This document shows positions 1 through 8,628 of a stretch of DNA of 64,000 bases, in pieces. The notes under the pieces are model-generated. The model saw nothing but the letters and a program-made list of their open reading frames with translations, was not told the origin of the DNA and did no database searches. The stretch is from positions 1 to 64,000 of the forward strand of contig CAWKNX010000014.1 in NCBI GenBank assembly GCA_963851085.1. The letters run 5' to 3'. Made by a program: the position numbers and the translations under genes. The stretch is from DATFVJ01 sp963851085. Its GTDB lineage: Bacteria > Actinomycetota > Actinomycetes > Streptosporangiales > Streptosporangiaceae. Every line of letters starts with the position of its first letter. The stretch's first letter is position 1.

Positions 1-618
1 CGCGTGCCTCCGCCGGTCGCGCTCCTGGGTTGCCGCTCGGCAAATCTACAGAACATGCAGGCCAGAGCGCCGTAGCCGAGCCGAGACAGGGCGTGAAACC
101 CGGGTGAATTCTTGTCGGCGACGTGGTCAGGCAGGCCGTGGCGGCGGCCCGTGCGGGCCGTGCGGGCCGCCGCGGCACCTGTCTGGGAGACAGCCCTGTG
201 ACCCCGGGCGAGATCCTTATAACTTCGCACGGACAGAAACGTGACACGATCGGGATACGACACCGCGTGAGAACGTCGCGCCTGGCGGCTTGGGCAGACT
301 GCACGAGGGGCCGCGGCGGTGGCGACAGCGCGGGCGTCAGCCGCGACAGCACGGGACGGCGGGCCATCACACGGGCGGCTGCGGTGATGGCTGTGGCACG
401 GCGTTAGCAACGAAGCACGCCGTCACCACAGGACGCGGGTCACAGGCAGCGCGGGCAGCAGGGTCGTCACCACGGGACGGGTGTCACCACAGGACAGGGC
501 GCCCGCGGCAGCACGGGGACGGTGACAGCACCAGGGCAGCGCCTACGGCATGGTTACGCCGCGGCCCACATCAGCGCTACCTGGCCGCGGCACGCTCGAC
601 AACCGCGGCATATCGCTG
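1..618. other. Gene-free region downstream of tyrS
   Basis: No convincing gene is seen on either strand; the open frames here are Arg/Gly/Ala-rich and lack ribosome sites or recognisable domains. A 13-base motif, gtcaccac(a/g)ggac, occurs three times in direct orientation at 422-434, 466-478 and 483-495. A lone AT-richer patch (ccttataactt, about 225-235) could be a promoter -10 region, but no good -35 partner is visible. Confidence 0.5.
584..609 (-). terminator. Candidate tyrS terminator hairpin
   Basis: Arms gccgcgg (584-590) and ccgcggc (603-609) form a 7-bp GC stem with a 12-nt loop, starting about 10 nt after the tyrS stop. There is no T-tract, as is common in actinobacteria, so the call rests only on stem and position. 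Confidence 0.3.
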
Positions 619-1902
619 TCAGGCCGGGATGACCTCCACACCGCCAACCGTGCGCTTGCCCCTGCGCAGCACCAGGAACTGGCGATGCAGCAGGTCTGTC
701 CGGTCAGGGCGGGCGTTCTCGTCCGTCACCTTGCGGTTGTTCAGGTAAGCGCCGCCCTCCGCGATCGCTCGCCTCGCCGCGGACTTGCTCGCCACGATCC
801 CGGTGTCCGCGAGCAGGTCCACGAGCGGCGGCAGTTGGCCGTCCCGGCCCACCCTCACGACATGTTTCGGCACTTCCGCGAGCGCCGCGGCGAGCGTGCG
901 TTCATCGAGGCCGCGAAGGTCGCCCTGGCCGAACAGAGCGCGGCTCGCCGCCTCCACCCGCTGGCATTCCTCCGCTCCGTGTACGAGCGTGGTGACGTCC
1001 TCGGCCAGCGCCCGCTGCGCCGCACGTGCGGCCGGCCGCTGCGCGGCCTCGACCTCGAGCGCGAGGATTTCCTCCTGCGCACGGAAAGTGAACACCCGCA
1101 GGAGCTTTCCCGCTTCGGCGTCGGCCACATTGAACCAGAACTGGTAGAACGCGTACGGGCTCGTCAGCTCGGGGTTCAGCCAGATGGCCCCGGACGCGGT
1201 CTTGCCGTACTTGGTGCCGTCCGGTTTGGTGATCAGCGGTGTCGCAAGCGCGTGCACGCTCGCGCCTTCGACCCGCCTGATCAGGTCCACCCCAGCGACG
1301 AGGTTGCCCCACTGATCGCTTCCGCCGGTCTGCAGCGTGCAGCCGTACCGCCGGTAAAGCTCCAGGTAGTCGAGGGCCTGCAGGACCTGGTAGCTGAACT
1401 CGGTGTAGCTGATGCCGCCGCTGTCCAGGCGGGCCTTCACCGACTCCCTGGCGATCATCTGGTTGACGCTGAAGTGCTTGCCGATGTCACGCAGGAAATC
1501 CAGCGTCGGCATCGAGCCGGTCCAGTCCAGGTTGCTCACCATCTGGGCACTCGTGGGGCCGCCGCCGAAATCCAGGAAGCGTGCCACTTCGCGCCGGATC
1601 CGCTCGACCCAGTCGGCGACCACCTCGCGCGGGTTCAGCACGCGCTCAGCCGACTTGCCGCTCGGATCCCCGATCAGGCCGGTAGCGCCGCCGACGAGGC
1701 CGATGGGCCGGTTTCCGGCCCGCTGAAACCTGGCCACGGTGAGCAACTGCACCAGGTTGCCGATGTGCAGGCCCGGAGCAGTCGGATCGAACCCGCAGTA
1801 CAACGTGACCGGCCCCGTCACGAGCGCCTTCCGCAGCGCCTCCTCGTCGGTCGAGAGGGCGATCAGGCCACGCCAGGCCAACTCGTCGAGCACGTCGGTC
1901 AC
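619..1902 (-). CDS. tyrS: Tyrosyl-tRNA synthetase
   Basis: This cytoplasmic class I aminoacyl-tRNA synthetase charges tRNA-Tyr with tyrosine. The 427-residue product has the Rossmann-fold signature LHIGN (HIGH motif), the tyrosine pocket with GGSDQWGN, the second signature KYGKT (KMSKS equivalent) and a C-terminal S4-like RNA-binding region ending GGVEVIPA. Length fits bacterial TyrS. The GTG at 1902 was chosen because a gaggaa ribosome site lies about 7 nt upstream and homologues begin a few residues before the LAWRGL segment; the longer open frame upstream is Arg/Pro-rich and covers an inverted repeat. It is the last gene of the minus-strand run and lies 179 bases after the DNA glycosylase gene. 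Confidence 0.95.
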   Translation of the reverse strand: MTDVLDELAWRGLIALSTDEEALRKALVTGPVTLYCGFDPTAPGLHIGNLVQLLTVARFQRAGNRPIGLVGGATGLIGDPSGKSAERVLNPREVVADWVERIRREVARFLDFGGGPTSAQMVSNLDWTGSMPTLDFLRDIGKHFSVNQMIARESVKARLDSGGISYTEFSYQVLQALDYLELYRRYGCTLQTGGSDQWGNLVAGVDLIRRVEGASVHALATPLITKPDGTKYGKTASGAIWLNPELTSPYAFYQFWFNVADAEAGKLLRVFTFRAQEEILALEVEAAQRPAARAAQRALAEDVTTLVHGAEECQRVEAASRALFGQGDLRGLDERTLAAALAEVPKHVVRVGRDGQLPPLVDLLADTGIVASKSAARRAIAEGGAYLNNRKVTDENARPDRTDLLHRQFLVLRRGKRTVGGVEVIPA

Positions 1903-1944
1903 TGCTTCCTCATCTCCGTACCAGGCTGGCGCGCCAGGGCTGTC

Positions 1945-2006
1945 TTTCCATGATCGCGGTGGGGTTCCCCGCGCATATGACCGGAAATCCGCGGCGATCA
2001 TGGAAA
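1945..2006. repeat. 13-bp inverted repeat between tyrS and mpg
   Basis: tttccatgatcgc (1945-1957) is repeated inverted as gcgatcatggaaa (1994-2006) with 36 bases between. It lies just upstream of the tyrS start, so it could be an operator or a leader RNA stem for tyrS. No T-box features were recognised. Confidence 0.6.
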
Positions 2007-2021
2007 CGGATGTCCCCCTGG

Positions 2022-2054
2022 CCATCCCTCGCACAGGGTAGCGGCGAGGGATGG
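2022..2054 (-). terminator. Candidate terminator after mpg
   Basis: Arms ccatccctcgc (2022-2032) and gcgagggatgg (2044-2054) give a perfect 11-bp stem with an 11-nt loop, 27 nt beyond the glycosylase stop codon. No T-tract follows on the minus strand. Confidence 0.45.
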
Positions 2055-2081
2055 CGGCGTCGAAGCGGTTCCCCCGCGGCG

Positions 2082-2768
2082 TCAGCGGCCGGCCGCGGTC
2101 CTGCGCACGTACGCGCGGTACGGGGAGACGGTCGGCTCGCCCGCCACCCAGAACCGCCACGGCACATCGGCCGCCTCCCGCACTCCGGTTCTTGGTCCCG
2201 AACGGATGACTCGGGGTGACACCATCTCGCCACGCCGCACCCGCAGCGGGGACGCCGGGTCGCAGACGTCCGCGCCATTCAGCGCCCGGTCGACGCCAAG
2301 GGCCTGGCAGAGCCGGGCAGGCCCCCTGGCCAGATCCCTGGCCCACGCCTGCGTACGGGCCGTCTCCGCGTCACCAGGTCCGGCGCCTGCCGCTCCGGCC
2401 TGCGTTCTTGCCCGCCGCGCACGTGCGATCGCAGCGCCGCAGATCACGCGCCCGGCGCGCAGCAGCACCGCCCCCGCGGTGCCCTCCCCCAGGCAGACGA
2501 GGTTGACGCAGAAGTGCATGCCGTAGGTGAAATAGACATACGCGTGGCCGGGCGGGCCGAACATGACCTCGTTGCGCCGGGTGGATCCGCGGTAGGCGTG
2601 CGAGGCTGCGTCCACCGCCCCCGCGTACGCCTCCACCTCGGTGATCGCCGCGGCGACGAGCCCCTCACTTGTCTCGTGCTCGATCACGTACCCAAGCAGC
2701 GCGGGGGCGACATCAAGGACCGGGTGGTCGAAGAACGAGCGCTCTGCGAGCGATTCGCGCGGTGCCAC
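2082..2768 (-). CDS. mpg: 3-methyladenine DNA glycosylase (AAG/MPG family)
   Basis: This base-excision repair enzyme removes alkylated purines such as 3-methyladenine. The product shows the family core: LAERSFFDHPVLDVAPALLG near the start, the catalytic ITEVEAYAG segment with its glutamate, then SHAYRG, MFGPPGHAYVYFTYGMH and the GPARLCQALG motif. From the GTG at 2768 it is 228 residues, near the usual 200. The frame stays open a further 116 codons upstream, but that part is Pro/Ala/Ser-rich and crosses a 24-bp tandem repeat, so the start is moderately sure. A roughly 20-residue RTQAGAAGAGPGDAETARTQ-type insert interrupts the C-terminal half. Its place between argH and tyrS matches many actinobacteria. 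Confidence 0.9.
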   Translation of the reverse strand: MAPRESLAERSFFDHPVLDVAPALLGYVIEHETSEGLVAAAITEVEAYAGAVDAASHAYRGSTRRNEVMFGPPGHAYVYFTYGMHFCVNLVCLGEGTAGAVLLRAGRVICGAAIARARRARTQAGAAGAGPGDAETARTQAWARDLARGPARLCQALGVDRALNGADVCDPASPLRVRRGEMVSPRVIRSGPRTGVREAADVPWRFWVAGEPTVSPYRAYVRRTAAGR

Positions 2769-2825
2769 GGGAGCCGATGAGACCTGTGTCCCAGCGGCTG
2801 ACGAGCTGTATCCAGAAACTGGGCT

Positions 2826-2880
2826 GTGCGGGGTCTGCGGGGTTGCACTGTGCGGGGTCTGCGGGGTTGCACTGTGCGGG
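2826..2880. repeat. 24-bp tandem repeat, 2.3 copies
   Basis: Two exact 24-bp copies (2826-2849 and 2850-2873) are followed by seven bases of a third. Each begins gtgcggggtctgcgg. The unit is a multiple of three and would read SATPQTPH on the minus strand if the glycosylase frame began further upstream. It sits in the 235-base argH-mpg gap. Confidence 0.85.
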
Positions 2881-3003
2881 CGTGGAGCCGCGCCCGTAGC
2901 GCGCGGGTCAGCCGGGTGGCTGGACGCGCCTGGCCCGGGCGGAGTCCCCTCAGCTCGGGCTACGCCTGCCGCGGGCGGAATCCGTGGGGACCCCGCGGCA
3001 GGG

Positions 3004-4425
3004 TCAGCCCGCAGCCCAGGCGGCATGCTCGTCCACCGCGCCGCGCAGCGCGGCGAGCTGCTCGGCGACCCGGCCGGGCGCGGTGCCGCCGCGAGCGGAG
3101 CGCGCCGCGATCGCACCTGTCGCCGACAGGACGTCCCGGACGTCCGGGGTGAGCAGCGGTGAGATCTTCGCCAGGTTCCCGTCGCTGACCTCGTCGAGCT
3201 CGGCGTCGTTCACCTGGCACCACACAACCAGGTGGCCCACGATCTCGTGTGCCTCACGGAACGGCACGCCGCGCCTGACAAGCAACTCGGCCAGGTCGGT
3301 GGCGAGGGCGAACCCGGACGGCGCAGCCTGCGTGAGCCGTTCGGTATTAATACGGGCGGTCGCGATCAGGCCTGCGGTCGCGGGCAGCACCAGCATCAGC
3401 GTGTCCACCGCGTCGAATACCGGTTCCTTGTCCTCCTGGAGGTCCCTGTTGTAGGTGAGCGGCAGTCCTTTCAGCGTGGTGAGCAGGCCGGTGAGGTCCC
3501 CGATGAGGCGCCCGGCCTTGCCGCGCGCGAGCTCGGCCACGTCGGGGTTCTTCTTCTGCGGCATGATCGACGATCCGGTCGCGTACGCGTCGTCCATCTC
3601 GATCCAGCCGAACTCGCGCGACGCCCACAGCACGACCTCCTCACCGAGCCTGGACAGATGCACACCGATCAGGGCGGCCACGAAGAGGAACTCGGCCACG
3701 AAATCGCGGTCGCTTACCGCGTCCATCGAGTTCGGCGCGGCCGAGTCGAAGCCGAGTTCCGCCGCCACCGCCTCGGGGTCAAGCGGCAGCGAGGAGCCCG
3801 CGAGCGCGCCGGCGCCGAGCGGGCAGACCGCCGCCCGCTTGTCCCAGTCCTTGAAACGTGCCGCGTCCCTGGCGAAAGCGTGCACGTGCGCCAGCAGCTG
3901 ATGCGAGAACAGCACCGGCTGCGCGTGCTGCAGGTGCGTCATCCCGGGCGCCGCGACGCCGGAGTGCCGCTCCGCCTGGCCGAGCAGGGCGGTCTCGAGC
4001 TCGGCCAGGCGCGACACAATCTGCCTGGCGTGATCGCGCAGGTACAGCCGCAGGTCGGTGGCGACCTGGTCGTTGCGGCTGCGGCCTGCCCGCAGCTTGC
4101 CCCCGACGGCGCCGAGCCGCTCGAGCAGGCCCCGTTCGAGCGCGGTGTGCACGTCCTCGTCCGAGGCCGTCGGGCGGAACTCACCACGCCTGCAAGCCGC
4201 GCTGAGGTCGTCAAGCGCGGTGAGCATCCGCTTCAGCTCGTCATCAGTCAGCAGCCCGGCGCCGCGCAGAACCCGGGCGTGTGCGCGGGAGGCGAGCAGG
4301 TCGTACGGGGCGAGCCGCCAGTCGAACTGGACGCTGACAGAAAGCCGCGCCAGCGCCTCGGCGGGGCCAGCGTCGAAGCGGCCACCCCACAGGCGCACCG
4401 GGATCTTCCGCTGCTCGTCTGGCAC
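3004..4425 (-). CDS. argH: Argininosuccinate lyase
   Basis: This enzyme catalyses the last step of arginine synthesis, splitting argininosuccinate into arginine and fumarate. The 473-residue product belongs to the fumarase/aspartase superfamily: the N-terminal LWGGRF, SRNDQVATDLRLY, THLQHAQPVLFSHQ and the signature GSSIMPQKKNPD with the catalytic-loop serine are all visible. The GTG at 4425 is preceded by aggag and puts LWGGRF at the usual position. It is the last gene of the arg operon, 57 bases after argG. Confidence 0.97.
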   Translation of the reverse strand: MPDEQRKIPVRLWGGRFDAGPAEALARLSVSVQFDWRLAPYDLLASRAHARVLRGAGLLTDDELKRMLTALDDLSAACRRGEFRPTASDEDVHTALERGLLERLGAVGGKLRAGRSRNDQVATDLRLYLRDHARQIVSRLAELETALLGQAERHSGVAAPGMTHLQHAQPVLFSHQLLAHVHAFARDAARFKDWDKRAAVCPLGAGALAGSSLPLDPEAVAAELGFDSAAPNSMDAVSDRDFVAEFLFVAALIGVHLSRLGEEVVLWASREFGWIEMDDAYATGSSIMPQKKNPDVAELARGKAGRLIGDLTGLLTTLKGLPLTYNRDLQEDKEPVFDAVDTLMLVLPATAGLIATARINTERLTQAAPSGFALATDLAELLVRRGVPFREAHEIVGHLVVWCQVNDAELDEVSDGNLAKISPLLTPDVRDVLSATGAIAARSARGGTAPGRVAEQLAALRGAVDEHAAWAAG

Positions 4426-4482
4426 GCTGCTCCTGTCCTCTGGTCTTCCTCGCGGGCGGCCGCCCCTGGGAGCCTGGGCCGA

Positions 4483-5685
4483 TCAGGCGCCCGCACGGCG
4501 GCCCCGTACCGCAGCGATCTTGCTCGGCAGCCCCCACAGCTCCACGAACCCCTTCGCGAGCGACTGGTCGAAGGTGTCACCGGTGTCGTAGGTGGCAAGC
4601 TCGTAATCGTAGAGGGAAACAGGGCTTCGCCGCCCGGTGACCACCGCGCTGCCGCCGTGCATTCGCAGCCGGATGTCACCGGTCACGTGTGCGGATGCCT
4701 GCTCGATGAACCCGTCGAGCGCCTGCTTCAGCGGTGAGAACCACAGGCCGTCGTAGACAAGCTCGCCCCACCGCTGGTCCACCTGCCGCTTGAACCTGGC
4801 CAGGTCGCGCTCGACGCACACGCTTTCGAGTTCGGTGTGCGCGGTGATGAGCGTGACCGCCCCTGGCGCCTCGTAGATCTCGCGGCTCTTGATCCCGACC
4901 AGGCGGTCCTCCACCATGTCGATCCGGCCGATCCCCTGTGCCCCGGCGCGGGCGTTCATGGTCGTGATGATCTCAAGCGGGGACAGGGCGGTTCCGTCGA
5001 CTGCCACCGGAACGCCATCCGCGAACGTCAGGACCGCTTCGTCCGGATCGCGCGCCACCGCCGGATCCGCGGTGTACGCGTACACGTCGGCCTGCGGCGT
5101 GATCCAGATGTCCTCCAGGTGCCCGGTCTCGATCGAACGGCCCCATACGTTCTGGTCGATGGAGTAGGGCGACTTTCGCGTCACGTCGAGCGGCAGCCCA
5201 TTGTCCTCAGCGAACGCGATCGCCTTGTCCCGTGTCATACCGGAGTCGCGGACCGGCGCGAACACCTTGAGCTGGGGGGCGACACTGGCCAGGCTCGCCT
5301 CGAACCTGACCTGGTCGTTGCCCTTGCCCGTGCAGCCGTGCGCGACCGTCGTGGCCCCGTACGCGGTGGCGACCCTGGCCAGGTGCGATACGATCAGCGG
5401 CCGCGACAACGCGGAAACCAGCGGGTAGCGGTCCATGTAGAGCGCGTTCGCCCGCAGAGCGGGGACACAGTAGCCCGAGGCGAACTCGGCCCTCGCGTCC
5501 ACTACCTCGGCCTCCGCGGCCCCGCAGGCGAGAGCGCGCTTACGGATGGTCTCCAGATCCTCGCCGCCCTGACCGACATCGACCGCGAGCGCGATCACCT
5601 CGGCCCCGGTCTGCTCGGTGATCCAGCCGATCGCCACCGATGTGTCGAGGCCACCCGAATACGCGAGTACAACGCGTTCTGTCAT
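4483..5685 (-). CDS. argG: Argininosuccinate synthase
   Basis: This enzyme condenses citrulline and aspartate with ATP to give argininosuccinate. The 400-residue product starts with ERVVLAYSGGLDTSVAIGW, which carries the N-type ATP pyrophosphatase P-loop SGGLDTS. It also has HGCTGKGNDQVRFE for citrulline and aspartate binding and SPYSIDQNVWGRS. Length is typical. It lies 38 bases after argR. The ATG at 5685 has only a weak ribosome site (ggatgg). It belongs to the arg operon. Confidence 0.97.
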   Translation of the reverse strand: MTERVVLAYSGGLDTSVAIGWITEQTGAEVIALAVDVGQGGEDLETIRKRALACGAAEAEVVDARAEFASGYCVPALRANALYMDRYPLVSALSRPLIVSHLARVATAYGATTVAHGCTGKGNDQVRFEASLASVAPQLKVFAPVRDSGMTRDKAIAFAEDNGLPLDVTRKSPYSIDQNVWGRSIETGHLEDIWITPQADVYAYTADPAVARDPDEAVLTFADGVPVAVDGTALSPLEIITTMNARAGAQGIGRIDMVEDRLVGIKSREIYEAPGAVTLITAHTELESVCVERDLARFKRQVDQRWGELVYDGLWFSPLKQALDGFIEQASAHVTGDIRLRMHGGSAVVTGRRSPVSLYDYELATYDTGDTFDQSLAKGFVELWGLPSKIAAVRGRRAGA

Positions 5686-5723
5686 CTGTTTCCATCCCTG
5701 GGTTATCTGGTCGTGTTATCTGG

Positions 5724-6263
5724 TCAGTTCACCGGCTCGCGGCGCTCCGCGAGCCTGAGCAGTTGCGCGGCGACCCGGGCGCCGCCGCCCGGGTCCCTGG
5801 TGATGACGAGCACGGTGTCGTCGCCCGCGACCGTGCCCAGGATCGACGGCCAGTTCGCGTGGTCCAGCGCGGAGGCGAAGAACTGCGCCGCTCCGGCCGG
5901 GGTCCGCAGCACGACCAGGTTCGCGCTCGCCTCCGCCGAGGTGAGCAGCTCGGCGGAAATTCTCGCGAGCCTTCCGCTCGCCTCTGGTGTTCCGCCAGAT
6001 CCTGGCGCCGGGATGCCACCCGGCTGCGCACCTGGCATGTCCGCGGACTGTGGCAGCGCGTAGACAAGCCCGCCGTCAGCGCCGCGCAGCCGGACCGCGC
6101 CAAGCTCATCGAGGTCACGCGAGAGCGTGGCCTGCGTGACCTGCACGCCGGCCTGCGCGAGCGCGGAAGCAAGTTCGTCCTGTGAGCGGACGGGAAAGCG
6201 CGCGAGGATGCCGGCGATGCGGGCATGCCTGGCGGCCTTGGTCATCGGGCTCACGCCGGTCAT
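5724..6263 (-). CDS. argR: Arginine repressor
   Basis: ArgR is a hexameric, arginine-dependent repressor that binds ARG boxes such as those proposed at 11163-11196. The 179-residue product has the N-terminal winged helix (KAARHARIAGILARFPVRSQ through TQATLSRDLDELGAVRL) and the C-terminal arginine-binding, hexamerisation domain with GDDTVLVITRDP. A 25-residue Gly/Pro-rich linker joins them. The start overlaps the argD stop as ATGA, supporting the ATG at 6263; an internal ATG at 6245, giving MTKAARHAR, is an alternative. Being inside the operon it represses, it probably autoregulates. Confidence 0.95.
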   Translation of the reverse strand: MTGVSPMTKAARHARIAGILARFPVRSQDELASALAQAGVQVTQATLSRDLDELGAVRLRGADGGLVYALPQSADMPGAQPGGIPAPGSGGTPEASGRLARISAELLTSAEASANLVVLRTPAGAAQFFASALDHANWPSILGTVAGDDTVLVITRDPGGGARVAAQLLRLAERREPVN

Positions 6264-7600
6264 GACGATCTCTCACCCGCGGTGCCCGCCCTCGGGGGCG
6301 CCGCGGCGGGCCGCCCGGCGGGCGCCGCGGCGCCATCCACGGCGGCGAGGACGGCGGGGAACGCGGCGAGGAATGACCGCGCTTCCTCGGCGCTGAGAAC
6401 AAGGGGCGGCGCGATCCGCACCGCGTCCGGCTGCACGGCGTTGACCAGAAAGCCGGCGTCCCGGCAGGCGCGCTCCACTTCGGCCGCGGCCGGGCTGGTC
6501 AGCACGGCGGCGAGCCATAGGCCGCGGCCGCGGATCCCGGCGAGCAGTGGGTGCGCGATGGCGGCGATCCCGGACCTGAGCAGGTCACCTATCTCGGCGG
6601 CGCGGGCGAGCAGGTCATCGCGTTCGATCACGTCGAGCACCGCGAGCGCCGAGGCGCATGCGACCGGGTTGCCGCCGAACGTGCTGCCGTGGTCACCCTT
6701 GCCGAGCACCGAGCCGAAGCGGCCGACACCGATGCACGCGCCGATGGGCAGGCCGCCGCCAAGCCCTTTGGCGAGCGTCAGGACGTCGGGCGTGATCCCC
6801 TCCCACTGGTGCGCGAACCACCTGCCGGTCCGCCCGATCCCGCTCTGGATCTCATCGAGGACCAGCACGGCGCCTGTGGCGTCGCACGCTTCGCGCGCGG
6901 CGCGCAGGTAACCATCGGGCGGCGGCACCACGCCGCCCTCACCCAGCGCAGGCTCGAGAAAGACAGCGGCGCACTCGCCGGTCACCGCCGCGAGAAGCGC
7001 CGCCGCGTCGCCGTAAGGCACGAACGTCACGTCCACTCCATAGGGCCCGAACGGCTCGCGTATCTGCGCCTTGCCCGTCAGCGCGAGCGCGCCCATGGTG
7101 CGTCCGTGAAAACCTCCCTCCGCGGCCACCACGTAGGTGCGAGCGGAACCTCGGCCCGCGCCGTACCTGCGCGTCAGCTTGAACGCCGCCTCGTTCGCCT
7201 CAGTACCTGAATTGCTGAAGAAAACCCTGCCTTCGGCGCCGAGCAGGCCGAGCAGCCGCTCGGCGAGTTCGACCTCACGCTCGTGCATGAACAGATTGCT
7301 GGTGTGCGCGATCGAAGCGACCTGGCTGCTGACGGCCTCGATGACAGCCGGATGTGCGTGCCCGAGCGAGGACACGGCGATCCCGGCGATGAGGTCGAGG
7401 TACTCCCGCCCGTCCACGTCCCAGACGCGGGAGCCCTGGCCTCTCGCGAGCGCGACGGGCGGCACGCCGTAGTTCGGCATCAGTGCCGCGGCGAAACGTT
7501 CCTGCAGCCGCTGTGTCGCCTGGCGGCTGCGCCCGGCCTGGTCGGCTTCCCTGGTCGTACTCAGAGCGTGCTCTTCTTCGCTCCGTTTTTGGGCGCTCAT
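6260..7600 (-). CDS. argD: Acetylornithine aminotransferase
   Basis: This PLP enzyme transfers the amino group between N-acetylglutamate semialdehyde and N-acetylornithine. The 446-residue class III aminotransferase shows SNSGTEANEAAFKL, GFHGRTMGALALTGK, the PLP aspartate in VLVLDEIQSGIGRTG and the Schiff-base lysine in LTLAKGLGGGLPIGA. The ATG at 7600 overlaps the argB stop by four bases, so translation is probably coupled. Both ends carry extra Ala/Pro-rich residues. The open frame runs far upstream, but that part is antisense-type read-through within argB. Confidence 0.96.
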   Translation of the reverse strand: MSAQKRSEEEHALSTTREADQAGRSRQATQRLQERFAAALMPNYGVPPVALARGQGSRVWDVDGREYLDLIAGIAVSSLGHAHPAVIEAVSSQVASIAHTSNLFMHEREVELAERLLGLLGAEGRVFFSNSGTEANEAAFKLTRRYGAGRGSARTYVVAAEGGFHGRTMGALALTGKAQIREPFGPYGVDVTFVPYGDAAALLAAVTGECAAVFLEPALGEGGVVPPPDGYLRAAREACDATGAVLVLDEIQSGIGRTGRWFAHQWEGITPDVLTLAKGLGGGLPIGACIGVGRFGSVLGKGDHGSTFGGNPVACASALAVLDVIERDDLLARAAEIGDLLRSGIAAIAHPLLAGIRGRGLWLAAVLTSPAAAEVERACRDAGFLVNAVQPDAVRIAPPLVLSAEEARSFLAAFPAVLAAVDGAAAPAGRPAAAPPRAGTAGERSS

Positions 7601-8628
7601 GGAATCGCTCCGTCCGGGACCACCATCGTGCCGATCCCCTGGTCGGTGAATATCTCGAGCAGCAGCGCGTGCGGAAGCCGCCCGTCGAGGACGTGCGCGC
7701 GGCGCACGCCGCCCCGGACCGCGCGCAGGCAGGCAGCCATCTTGGGCACCATGCCCGTGGTGAGCGCGGGCAGCAGGCCCTCGAGTTGCGTCGCGGTCAG
7801 CAGGCTGACTACCTCGTCCGAGGTGGGCCAGTCCGCGTAGAGGCCCTCCACGTCCGTCAGCACGACCAGCTTGGCGGCGCCGAGGGCGACAGCGAGCGCC
7901 GCGGCGGCGGTGTCGGCATTGACGTTGTAGACCTCGCCGCCCGTTCCCCTGGCTACGCTCGAGATGACGGGGATGCGGCCGTCCGCGAGCAGGCTGTGCA
8001 CCGCGCCCGGCTCGACGTCGGTGATCTCGCCAACCAGGCCGATGTCGACGTTCTCGCCGTCCACCTGATGATTTGCGCGCCGCGCGGTGAACAGGTTCGC
8101 GTCCTCGCCCGACATCCCGACCGCCCATGGCCCGTGCTGGTTGACGAGCCCGACGACGTCCCTGTTGACCTGACCGGTGAGCACCATCCGGACCACGTGC
8201 ATGATCTCCGGGGTGGTGACGCGCAGGCCGCGGGTGAACGTGCTTTCTATACCGAGCCGGTCCAGGTGCGCATTGATCTGCGGACCTCCGCCGTGCACGA
8301 CCACAGGCCGCAGGCCTGCGTAGCGCAGGAATACCAGGTCCTGTGCGAACCCGCGGCGCAGCGGTTCGTCCGTCATGGCGTGGCCACCGTATTTGATCAC
8401 GATGGTCTGGCCGTGGAATCGGCCGAGCCAGGGCAATGCCTCGATCAGCGTGGCCGCCTTCGCGAGCGCCGCCGCGCGGTCCCGGGCCCAGCTCTCACCC
8501 GCACCCGCTGCGCCAGCACTTGCGCCCGCGCTATTCGTGCCCGCGCTTGTCGTGCCCCGGGACTGCGCCGACGACAGCAATGCCGCGCCTGGCCCAGGTG
8601 TTTCGTCCCGGTCTGCCTTGTCCGTCAT
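7597..8628 (-). CDS. argB: Acetylglutamate kinase
   Basis: This enzyme phosphorylates N-acetylglutamate and is often feedback-inhibited by arginine. The amino acid kinase fold is clear: VIKYGGHAM, then VVVHGGGPQINAHLDRLG, NADTAAAALAVALGAAKLVVLTD and the C-terminal TMVVPDG. The 343-residue product is longer than the usual 300 because of an Ala/Gly/Ser/Thr-rich N-terminal extension of about 50 residues, encoded by imperfect repeats of gtgcccgcgct type. The start overlaps the argJ stop (ATGA), which supports the long form; a start nearer residue 50 cannot be excluded. Confidence 0.96.
   Translation of the reverse strand: MTDKADRDETPGPGAALLSSAQSRGTTSAGTNSAGASAGAAGAGESWARDRAAALAKAATLIEALPWLGRFHGQTIVIKYGGHAMTDEPLRRGFAQDLVFLRYAGLRPVVVHGGGPQINAHLDRLGIESTFTRGLRVTTPEIMHVVRMVLTGQVNRDVVGLVNQHGPWAVGMSGEDANLFTARRANHQVDGENVDIGLVGEITDVEPGAVHSLLADGRIPVISSVARGTGGEVYNVNADTAAAALAVALGAAKLVVLTDVEGLYADWPTSDEVVSLLTATQLEGLLPALTTGMVPKMAACLRAVRGGVRRAHVLDGRLPHALLLEIFTDQGIGTMVVPDGAIP

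Noticed and set aside
290..748. Small plus-strand open frame near the left edge
   Set aside because: Arg/Gly/Ala-rich, overlaps the end of tyrS, and has no ribosome site or recognisable features.
1903..2081. T-box riboswitch before tyrS
   Set aside because: No T-box consensus, specifier loop or terminator/antiterminator pair was recognised; only an inverted repeat is present.
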